Shown here in pieces: positions 1 to 4,688 of a DNA stretch of 5,388 bases. The notes beneath the pieces were generated by a model. That model was not told the origin of the DNA. It saw only the letters and a list, made by a program, of their open reading frames with translations, and did not search any database. Origin of the DNA: Phycisphaerales bacterium (GTDB taxonomy: Bacteria; Planctomycetota; Phycisphaerae; Phycisphaerales; SM1A02); assembly GCA_029243925.1 (NCBI GenBank), contig JAQWRC010000209.1, positions 1 to 5,388 on the forward strand, written 5' to 3'. The position numbers and the translations under genes are program-made. Numbering within the stretch: the stretch's first letter is position 1; each line of letters starts with the position of its first letter.

Positions 1-120
1 AACTTTGACCTGATTCTGAACCTCTGAAGCCTGATTCACGTACCAGTTGTGTCCTCCATGGGCCGACGAATGCATCACCACCACGGCACACGACTGTGGG
101 AGAAAGGCAACGGTACAGAC

Positions 121-603
121 ATGGAAATTCGAATTGGAACCCTTCTTGTTGAGCACGGCGTACTGACGACCGATCAGGTCAAGGCAGTACTCAATGTGCA
201 GCAGCGCACCGGACAACCCTTTGGATTGATCTGCGAAGAGATCTATGCAGTCGATCCATCGCAGATCGAGTCAGCCTGGGCGCAACAGTATGCACATGCA
301 ACTCGACATATCGACCCACGATTGATGACGCCAGAGCCGGATGCTCTGGCCATGGCGACCCGCCGACAGGCATGGCAGTTCAATACGCTGCCAATTGCCT
401 GGGATGGTCAGGAACTGATGCTTGCGACCACACCCGAAGCGCTTGCACGAGCGCTGCGGTTCGCAACAAACGTATTGGGCGTTCCTGCCTACTTCGTGAT
501 GTGTGATGCGGATGCATTGCAGTGCGCCTTGCAGGAGCACTACACGCTCCCGGGGGCGACGCTGTATGGACGTCGAAGCCGTCCACGCACGAAGGCAGCC
601 TGA
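121..603 (+). CDS. Stand-alone MshEN / GspE N-terminal domain protein (c-di-GMP receptor-like)
   Basis: A 160-aa protein covering the N-terminal domain of type II secretion/type IV pilus assembly ATPases (MshEN, T2SSE_N), with no ATPase domain. Residues 4-27 fit the 24-residue MshEN cyclic-di-GMP motif (R4, G6, L9/V10, G13, V14/L15, V20, L24, Q27). A 5-residue spacer (28-32) follows, then a second, degenerate copy at 33-56 (P33 for R, F34 for L, Y42 for G; G35, I49 and Q56 kept). Residues 57-145 match the second half of the domain (HIDP, then LPIAWDGQELMLATT). The tail is basic (RRSRPRTKAA). In the family this module binds c-di-GMP and controls pilus or secretion ATPases; that this one binds it is inference. 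The start at ATG 121 is chosen because the domain begins there; AGAAAGG at 101-107 is a weak, distant ribosome site. In-frame starts at 49 and 58 would add a His-rich, non-conserved leader. It is probably monocistronic, with a terminator at 634-676. Confidence 0.82.
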   Translation: MEIRIGTLLVEHGVLTTDQVKAVLNVQQRTGQPFGLICEEIYAVDPSQIESAWAQQYAHATRHIDPRLMTPEPDALAMATRRQAWQFNTLPIAWDGQELMLATTPEALARALRFATNVLGVPAYFVMCDADALQCALQEHYTLPGATLYGRRSRPRTKAA

Positions 604-633
604 ACGTACGACATGAGATCATCATTTTGAAGT

Positions 634-676
634 CACACGGCCCGAATCCTGGAGGGAAGCGGGCCGTGTGGTTTTT
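634..676 (+). terminator. Rho-independent terminator after the MshEN gene
   Basis: A perfect 11-bp stem (634-644 CACACGGCCCG with 660-670 CGGGCCGTGTG), a 15-nt purine-rich loop, then G and TTTTT at 672-676. It lies 30 bp after the stop codon. The minus side has no T-run after the stem, so it should act mainly on the plus strand, although it could impede minus-strand read-through from tRNA-Phe. Confidence 0.85.
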
Positions 677-709
677 CAATCGCGTGTACTGGCGGTGGGC
701 GTTCCGCAA

Positions 710-782
710 TGGCGAGACCCGGACTTGAACCGGGGACACCGGCATTTTCAATGCCGTGCTCTACCAACTGAGCTACCTCGCC
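710..782 (-). tRNA. tRNA-Phe (anticodon GAA)
   Basis: A complete cloverleaf is read from the minus strand. The acceptor arm is GGCGAGG/TCTCGCC (776-782 with 711-717, one G-U pair). The D arm is GCTC/GAGC with loop AGTTGGTA. The anticodon stem is CGGCA/TGCCG with loop TTGAAAA, and the anticodon GAA is at 747-749. A 5-nt variable loop and the T arm CCCGG-TTCAAGT-CCGGG follow. Discriminator A is at 710, as expected for Phe. The next bases are TTG, so CCA is not encoded and must be added by tRNA nucleotidyltransferase. It lies 38 bp downstream of the amidase gene on the same strand but has its own candidate promoter. Confidence 0.97.
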
Positions 783-795
783 CGTTGAGAATGGG

Positions 796-824
796 AAGAT
801 ACGTGCCCAAGGGGACTCGATCAA
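796..824 (-). promoter_or_regulatory. Candidate sigma-70-type promoter of tRNA-Phe
   Basis: On the minus strand, TTGATC (819-824; 4/6 match to TTGACA) is followed by exactly 17 bp and TATCTT (796-801; 4/6 match to TATAAT). The -10 ends 13 bp before the mature 5' end at 782, giving a short leader for RNase P to remove. The -35 overlaps the stop codon (821-823) of the amidase gene. This is prediction only. Confidence 0.4.
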
Positions 825-1627
825 CCCCGTACATCGGGAGGCACCCGGTCGATTTCGATTGAACCGAGAAATCGATCCTCCGCATCGTCCTGGCATCGCA
901 TCGCATCCCGCCACTCCTTCTGTATTCCCGGATCGAGCTCAGCCTGCAGAATCATGGGTTCATGGCCGGCCTGGGTGAGGATGTCGCCCAATGGGTTCAC
1001 GATCATCGATGCGCCGTCATAGGTGAGATGTGGATCAGATCCAGTTCGGTTGCAGGCGATGACCCAGGCCTGATTTTCGATGGCTCTCGCGACCAGCAGT
1101 GATCGCCAATGTGCCGTTCGTGCCGAGGGCCAACTCGCTCCGATCGTGAAGACCTCCGCACCTGCTCTTCGGGCCAGTCTCCACAGTTCCGGAAATCGAA
1201 GGTCATAGCAGATCATGGGGCAGACCTGCATGCCCCCAAGATCAGCCATCAACAAGCGCTCGCCGCGTTCGTAGTACTTGGTTTCACCGCCAAAGGAAAA
1301 CGGATGCACCTTGCTGTATCTGCCAAGCAGATTGCCTTTGGGATCGACGATGGCTGCCGTATTGAGTCCACGCTGGCCGTCGCCGCGTTCGGCAAACCCA
1401 TGCTGTACGAAGCACTCGAACCGTCGAGCCGTTTGCGCTGCCCACTCGAGTGAAGTGCCATCGGCAATGCGGTCAATATTGCAGGAGATGCCGACATCAC
1501 CCAGTTCGGGTGTCAGCAGCAGTCCGCCTGGTTGAGGCGGATGTGCTTCAAGCATGTCATCCATGCGTGCATGACTGGCTGGCTTGTCTTCCCAGACAAT
1601 GTCGTATTGCAGGATTGAGACGTGCAT
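821..1627 (-). CDS. Nitrilase-superfamily carbon-nitrogen hydrolase, YafV/omega-amidase-like
   Basis: A single-domain, cytoplasmic amidase of 268 aa counted from ATG at 1627. The Glu-Lys-Cys triad of the family is complete: E41 in LLTPELGDVG, K106 in YSKVHPF, C140 in MICYDLRFPELW. The second conserved Glu is E115 (GGETKYYERG). The later blocks WPSART-HW, ARAIENQAWVIACNRTGSD and MIVNPLGDIL resemble E. coli YafV and omega-amidases, which hydrolyse 2-oxoglutaramate or 2-oxosuccinamate to the 2-oxo acid and ammonia, cleaning up after glutamine or asparagine transamination. The exact substrate is inference; deaminated-glutathione amidase or another short-chain amidase is possible. GTG at 1633 is an in-frame alternative start; neither start has a clear Shine-Dalgarno. 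Length is typical. It is divergent from the membrane protein gene, with 85 bp between ATG codons. tRNA-Phe lies just downstream on the same strand. Confidence 0.88.
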   Translation of the reverse strand: MHVSILQYDIVWEDKPASHARMDDMLEAHPPQPGGLLLTPELGDVGISCNIDRIADGTSLEWAAQTARRFECFVQHGFAERGDGQRGLNTAAIVDPKGNLLGRYSKVHPFSFGGETKYYERGERLLMADLGGMQVCPMICYDLRFPELWRLARRAGAEVFTIGASWPSARTAHWRSLLVARAIENQAWVIACNRTGSDPHLTYDGASMIVNPLGDILTQAGHEPMILQAELDPGIQKEWRDAMRCQDDAEDRFLGSIEIDRVPPDVRG

Positions 1628-1644
1628 GTGCACTACGGTACACG
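1615..1644 (+). promoter_or_regulatory. Weak candidate promoter for the membrane protein gene
   Basis: TTGAGA (1615-1620; 5/6 match to the -35 consensus), an 18-bp spacer, then TACACG (1639-1644; only 3/6 match to -10) inside CGGTACACGG. It would start RNA near 1651, about 60 nt before ATG 1713. The -35 lies inside the first codons of the divergent amidase, so the two genes would share very compact control DNA. Confidence 0.25.
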
Positions 1645-1712
1645 GAACATCTCTTCGTGCGGTTGAGCCAGTTGCGATTCAGTCGATCAGTGATTTTGTT
1701 AGGCTGAAATCC

Positions 1713-2588
1713 ATGGTTACTCGATCACGTTGGTTCCCTCTTCTGGCCGTCATGCTGTGCTGGTCGATCCTCATCTGGGTCCTCGGCACACTTCTGGCGG
1801 CCGTGCTCCTCATGAACTGGTCCAGTGATAAGGATGGCTTTGATCCATTTGCAACCCTGCTGGCGGAGTGGATGCATGATCCGCTGTACTGGTTGAACAT
1901 GGGGGCGCTGGTGGTGGTACTGGTTGGTTCGCAGATCATTTTTCTGCTGCCACTGCTGCTGCTCCGCCTTCGACCTGGGCGCCCTCGTTCACTTGGCTGG
2001 AGCATCATGCTCGCCAGTTTGGTCGCGGCCATGCTGACGGTCGGACTTGCGATGGCCTTGATGAGTCTGGTGCAGTTGCTCGGCGGCTGGGTCAGTGATT
2101 GGGGAGCCCCGCTCTACTTCGGCCTATTCGCCATCGTGATAGACCCATCCGAGATAGATCGACTCACATTCGATGGGGATCTCGCATTCATTCTTGCTGC
2201 GGCATGCCTGTTCGTATCGTGGATCCTGTGGGGAATACTGATCTCGCTGTTCATGCGGCGAGGTCAACCGCTGAATCGATTGAGGCGGCTTGTGGGCTTG
2301 CTCTTTGCAGGAACGCTGATCGAGTTGGTGCTGATTCTGCCACTTGAAGCGATGGTTCGGCGGCGGACAAACTGCTTCTGTGAGACAGGCAGTTTTCAGG
2401 CGCTGCTGGGCGGCTTTGTAGCGGCACTCTGGCTGCTTGGTCCGATGGCGTTCCTGATCCTGCTTCGTCGGCGCCCTGCGTGGTGGAGCAGGCACTGTCA
2501 GCGGTGCGGATATGAGAAAGATCGGAATGCCGGCGATCACTGCCCAGAATGCGGGTGGGCCTGGACATCGGCAAATGCGGGAGACTGA
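1713..2588 (+). CDS. Multi-pass membrane protein with C-terminal zinc ribbon
   Basis: I recognise no named family. The 291-aa product has about six hydrophobic segments: residues 8-34, 62-85, 95-123, 156-181, 193-214 and 227-251, with a further weakly hydrophobic stretch at 132-143. After an RRRPAWWSR basic stretch, a four-cysteine zinc ribbon closes the protein: C262-x2-C265 and C277-x2-C280 (CQRCGYE...CPECG). Ribbons of the RCGY...CPECG form are common at the ends of planctomycete hypothetical proteins. A second pair, C221-x-C223, lies just before the last segment. By the positive-inside rule the basic stretch should place the ribbon in the cytoplasm. The start at ATG 1713 is chosen because the hydrophobic region begins directly after MVTRSRW; the frame is open back to 1584, but that part overlaps the divergent amidase and looks non-coding. 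No strong Shine-Dalgarno (AGG at 1701-1703). It converges on tRNA-His and has no terminator of its own. Confidence 0.8.
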   Translation: MVTRSRWFPLLAVMLCWSILIWVLGTLLAAVLLMNWSSDKDGFDPFATLLAEWMHDPLYWLNMGALVVVLVGSQIIFLLPLLLLRLRPGRPRSLGWSIMLASLVAAMLTVGLAMALMSLVQLLGGWVSDWGAPLYFGLFAIVIDPSEIDRLTFDGDLAFILAAACLFVSWILWGILISLFMRRGQPLNRLRRLVGLLFAGTLIELVLILPLEAMVRRRTNCFCETGSFQALLGGFVAALWLLGPMAFLILLRRRPAWWSRHCQRCGYEKDRNAGDHCPECGWAWTSANAGD

Positions 2589-2590
2589 AG

Positions 2591-2613
2591 AAAAACCCCG
2601 CTTGGAAGCGGGG
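2591..2613 (-). terminator. Rho-independent terminator of tRNA-His
   Basis: The arms CCCCGCTT (2596-2603) and AAGCGGGG (2606-2613) form a GC-rich hairpin, realistically 6-7 bp with a 4-6 nt loop. On the minus strand it is followed by TTTTT (2595-2591) and then CTT. It begins 5 nt after the tRNA 3' end. On the plus strand no T-run follows, so it should serve tRNA-His only. Confidence 0.85.
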
Positions 2614-2618
2614 TGAAG

Positions 2619-2692
2619 GGCGACCGACGGGACTTGAACCCGCGACGTCCTGGATCACAACCAGGTGCTCTACCAACTGAGCTACGATCGCC
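2619..2692 (-). tRNA. tRNA-His (anticodon GTG)
   Basis: A complete cloverleaf on the minus strand. The acceptor arm is GCGATCG/CGGTCGC (2685-2691 with 2620-2626). The histidine-specific extra G-1 (2692) faces C73 (2619). The D arm is GCTC/GAGC with loop AGTTGGTA. The anticodon stem is CCTGG/CCAGG with loop TTGTGAT, and the anticodon GTG is at 2656-2658. The T arm is GCGGG-TTCAAGT-CCCGT. CTT follows C73, so CCA is not encoded. The encoded G-1:C73 pair is the standard identity element for HisRS. Confidence 0.97.
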
Positions 2693-2704
2693 GTAGAACG
2701 CGGA

Positions 2705-2734
2705 AGTGTACCGTGTCGGGCCCCACTCGGTCCA
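2705..2734 (-). promoter_or_regulatory. Candidate promoter of tRNA-His
   Basis: On the minus strand, TGGACC (2729-2734; 4/6 match to -35), an 18-bp spacer and TACACT (2705-2710; 4/6 match to -10). The -10 ends 12 bp before the tRNA 5' end. The bases after it (TCCGCG) form a GC-rich discriminator, typical of promoters of stable RNAs under stringent control. The block CGGTACACTTCCGCG recurs with one mismatch in front of pckA, which raises confidence in both. Confidence 0.45.
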
Positions 2735-2774
2735 TATCCATTGTGGCTGAATGAGGATTCCTGCCGATGAATCA

Positions 2775-2803
2775 TGGTCCTTGTACCGAGATATCGGTAC
2801 ACT
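2775..2803 (+). promoter_or_regulatory. pckA: Candidate pckA promoter
   Basis: TACACT (2798-2803; 4/6 match to -10) lies in CGGTACACTGCCGCG (2795-2809), almost the same block as the predicted tRNA-His -10. TGGTCC (2775-2780) sits 17 bp upstream but is a poor -35 (3/6), so an activator or extended element may be needed. The RNA would start near 2810 and give a leader of about 95 nt. Confidence 0.4.
2783..2800. promoter_or_regulatory. Palindromic operator-like site at the pckA promoter
   Basis: Inverted repeat GTACCGA (2783-2789), GATA, TCGGTAC (2794-2800): perfect 7-bp arms with a 4-bp centre. It occupies the spacer between the proposed -35 and -10 and overlaps the first three bases of the -10. 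A dimeric repressor bound there would block RNA polymerase. The protein that might bind is unknown. Confidence 0.45.
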
Positions 2804-2843
2804 GCCGCGCTTACCCATTTCGTCTGGGTAGAGACTCAAGCGA

Positions 2844-2860
2844 GCCTGGCATCGCCAGGC
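2844..2860 (+). other. Hairpin in the pckA 5' leader
   Basis: A perfect 7-bp stem GCCTGGC (2844-2850) / GCCAGGC (2854-2860) with a 3-nt loop, ATC. It lies about 35 bp after the predicted transcription start. GCCAG (2854-2858) can instead pair with CTGGC (2889-2893), which touches the Shine-Dalgarno. No T-run follows, so it is not an intrinsic terminator. Confidence 0.45.
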
Positions 2861-2893
2861 CACATTGTCAGGAACGGATGCCGCCAGTCTGGC

Positions 2894-2899
2894 AGGGAG
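2894..2899 (+). promoter_or_regulatory. pckA: Ribosome binding site of pckA
   Basis: AGGGAG lies 6 nt before ATG 2906. It fixes this start over the in-frame ATG at 2774, which would put the predicted promoter and palindrome inside the gene. Confidence 0.7.
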
Positions 2900-2905
2900 T
2901 TTGAA

Positions 2906-4492
2906 ATGGCCACTTCAACCGCTTCCGATATGCTTGCTTTCACCGGAACCACCGTGCATCGCAACTTATCGACCGCTGCCTTGGTCGAAACGGCACTGGC
3001 CCGAGGAGAGGGCGTCCTGGCCGCCAATGGTGCCTTGGCATGTGATACCGGGGTCAAGACGGGGCGAAGCCCCAGTGACAAGTTCCTCGAGGACACGCCT
3101 GGTATCCACGACACCATCGCCTGGGGCAAGGTGAATCGCCCCGTGTCGCCTGAGGTGTTTGCGAAACTTGAGCAGCGTGCACTTCAGTACCTGAATGAGA
3201 AGAACGAACTCTACCGATTCGATGGATTTGCCGGTGCAGATGAACGCTATCGCATCAACGTCTCCGTGGTGACGGAAGAAGCATGGCAAAGTCTGTTCGC
3301 ATCGACGTTGTTCATCAAATCGACTCCAGAACAGCAGGTCGACTTTACTCCGGATTGGCGCATCATCAATGCCTGCAATCTCGCGGTCGAGGACTGGGAA
3401 GAGTTGGGCCTGAATTCCGAATGCTGCATTCTGCAATCGTTGGAACAGAAGAAGGTGGTCATTCTCGGTACCCGCTACGCAGGTGAAATCAAGAAGTCGA
3501 TCTTCTACGCGATGAATTACGACATGCCAGATGTGGATGTCTTCCCAATGCACTGCTCGGCGAATGTGGATGCGGATGATGCCACCAACGTTGCGCTGTT
3601 CTTCGGGCTTTCGGGAACCGGCAAGACCACCTTGTCGGCAGATCCGAATCGCCCGCTGATTGGCGACGACGAGCATGGCTGGTCCGATGCGGGCGTGTTC
3701 AACTTCGAGGGTGGCTGCTATGCCAAGTGCATCAAGCTCTCTGAGTCCACGGAGCCGCAGATTTGGAATGCGATTCGATTTGGATCGGTGCTTGAGAACA
3801 CCGTTCTGGACGAGGCGACCCGCGTCCCGGACTACGATGACGGGTCCAAGACCGAAAACACACGAGTCACCTACCCGGTGGACTACATTCCCAATGCCTG
3901 CATTCCTTCAGTGGGGGGGCACCCCAAGAACGTGCTCTTCCTGGCTGCTGATGCATTCGGTGTCCTGCCTCCAGTGAGCAAGCTCACCCGAGAGCAGGCC
4001 ATGTACTACTTCATCAATGGCTATACCTCCAAGCTGGCTGGTACGGAAGCAGGGGTGACCGAACCGACTCCGAACTTCAGTCCGTGCTACGGCGGCCCAT
4101 TCCTGCCTCGCGAGCCGATGGTGTACGCGGATTGGTTGGCAAGAAGGGTTGAAGAGCATGCTGTGGATGTGTGGCTGCTGAACACCGGCTGGACCGGTGG
4201 GGCCTACGGAACCGGACATCGATTTGAGTTGAAGTACACCCGAGCCTTCGTGACGGCCATTCTTGATGGCACGCTTCGCAATGTCGCTTTCATCGAGGAT
4301 CCAATCTTCGGCTTGTCGATGCCCAAGTCGGCTCCCAATGTCCCCAGTGACATCCTCCATCCACGGTCGACGTGGAGCGATACCGACGCCTATGACGCAC
4401 AGGCACATCTTCTGGCCGGGCTGTTCCGCGAAAATGACGCGAAATACACCCTTGCCGATGAGGTTCGGGCCGCTGGGCCAAAGAACGCCTGA
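2906..4492 (+). CDS. pckA: Phosphoenolpyruvate carboxykinase (ATP)
   Basis: Cytoplasmic enzyme (EC 4.1.1.49) converting oxaloacetate and ATP to phosphoenolpyruvate, CO2 and ADP, the entry step of gluconeogenesis. It is 528 aa (E. coli 540). All expected motifs are present: R54 in KTGRSPSDKF (substrate carboxylates), TRYAGEIKKSIF with K196/K197, H216 in MHCSANV, the P-loop GLSGTGKTT at 234-242 (K240), the metal-binding GDDEHGW at 253-259 (D254, D255), FNFEGGCYAKCI at 265-276 and R320 in ENTRV. The GLSGTGKTT loop and overall layout are those of the ATP-type family, not the GTP-type. ATG 2906 has AGGGAG 6 nt upstream. It is transcribed alone: divergent from tRNA-His and followed by a strong terminator at 4523-4563. 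The promoter palindrome and leader hairpins suggest that it is regulated, as expected for a gluconeogenic enzyme. Nothing is missing or broken. Confidence 0.97.
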   Translation: MATSTASDMLAFTGTTVHRNLSTAALVETALARGEGVLAANGALACDTGVKTGRSPSDKFLEDTPGIHDTIAWGKVNRPVSPEVFAKLEQRALQYLNEKNELYRFDGFAGADERYRINVSVVTEEAWQSLFASTLFIKSTPEQQVDFTPDWRIINACNLAVEDWEELGLNSECCILQSLEQKKVVILGTRYAGEIKKSIFYAMNYDMPDVDVFPMHCSANVDADDATNVALFFGLSGTGKTTLSADPNRPLIGDDEHGWSDAGVFNFEGGCYAKCIKLSESTEPQIWNAIRFGSVLENTVLDEATRVPDYDDGSKTENTRVTYPVDYIPNACIPSVGGHPKNVLFLAADAFGVLPPVSKLTREQAMYYFINGYTSKLAGTEAGVTEPTPNFSPCYGGPFLPREPMVYADWLARRVEEHAVDVWLLNTGWTGGAYGTGHRFELKYTRAFVTAILDGTLRNVAFIEDPIFGLSMPKSAPNVPSDILHPRSTWSDTDAYDAQAHLLAGLFRENDAKYTLADEVRAAGPKNA

Positions 4493-4522
4493 GTTTTCTG
4501 GAGCGATAAAACAAGCTTTTTG

Positions 4523-4563
4523 ACCGCGTCCGTCCATAATTTGGGTGGACGTGGTGTGTTTTT
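4523..4563 (+). terminator. Rho-independent terminator of pckA
   Basis: A long stem, 4523-4536 with 4542-4555 (14 bp including three G-U pairs; core ACCGCGTCC / GGACGTGGT), a 5-nt loop TAATT, then GTG and TTTTT at 4559-4563. It starts 30 bp after the stop codon. A shorter competing stem, CGTCCA (4531-4536) / TGGACG (4546-4551), uses the same arms. Confidence 0.78.
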
Positions 4564-4657
4564 GCTGCCTGTGTTCGGTGAAATCATATGTGCCGGTTAA
4601 CCCGCCTCGACTTCAGCCCGATGTCTGTGCTGGAGCGGGCCACGACGTGTCCGCATG

Positions 4658-4672
4658 ACGAAACGAAACGAA
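4658..4672 (+). repeat. Three tandem copies of ACGAA before the HTH-receiver gene
   Basis: Perfect 5-bp tandem repeats at 4658-4662, 4663-4667 and 4668-4672, ending 3 bp before the Shine-Dalgarno GAGGG. They give an A-rich, unstructured leader that may help ribosome loading. Three copies are short for slippage, and chance is possible. Confidence 0.6.
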
Positions 4673-4675
4673 TCC

Positions 4676-4680
4676 GAGGG
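4676..4680 (+). promoter_or_regulatory. Ribosome binding site of the HTH-receiver gene
   Basis: GAGGG lies 8 nt before ATG 4689, a good position, and selects this start over the out-of-frame ATG at 4655. Confidence 0.65.
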
Positions 4681-4688
4681 TACTGGGT

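Noticed and set aside
1..27. Possible C-terminus of an upstream plus-strand gene (NFDLILNL then stop at 25-27)
   Set aside because: Only eight codons are visible, which is too few to support a gene call. It cannot be excluded without upstream sequence.
49..120. N-terminal extension of the MshEN protein from GTG 49 or ATG 58, with a run of four histidines
   Set aside because: The domain consensus begins at M121. The extension is His/Arg-rich, low in conservation signals and lacks a good ribosome site.
633..914. Minus-strand frame containing VAQLVEH...GSSPG (also at 2251-2802)
   Set aside because: These peptides are the well-known conceptual translation of tRNA genes, here tRNA-Phe and tRNA-His.
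1584..1712. Upstream extension of the membrane protein frame
   Set aside because: It overlaps the divergent amidase coding start and has no membrane or conserved character before MVTRSRW.
2717..2724. GC palindrome around GGGCCCC between the divergent promoters
   Set aside because: It is short and GC-rich, and is not distinguishable from chance.
2774..2905. Upstream in-frame extension of pckA from ATG 2774
   Set aside because: It has no resemblance to PEPCK N-termini, would cover the promoter-like and palindromic elements, and lacks a Shine-Dalgarno, whereas AGGGAG precedes ATG 2906.
2966..3676. Long open antisense frame (236 aa) within pckA
   Set aside because: It is a shadow of the conserved pckA coding sequence, with no recognisable domain or ribosome site. 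The 209-aa frame at 3908-4537 is rejected for the same reason.
4616..4640. Weak hairpin GCCCG/CGGGC in the leader of the HTH-receiver gene
   Set aside because: Only 5 bp with a 15-nt loop; not stable enough to support a regulatory call.
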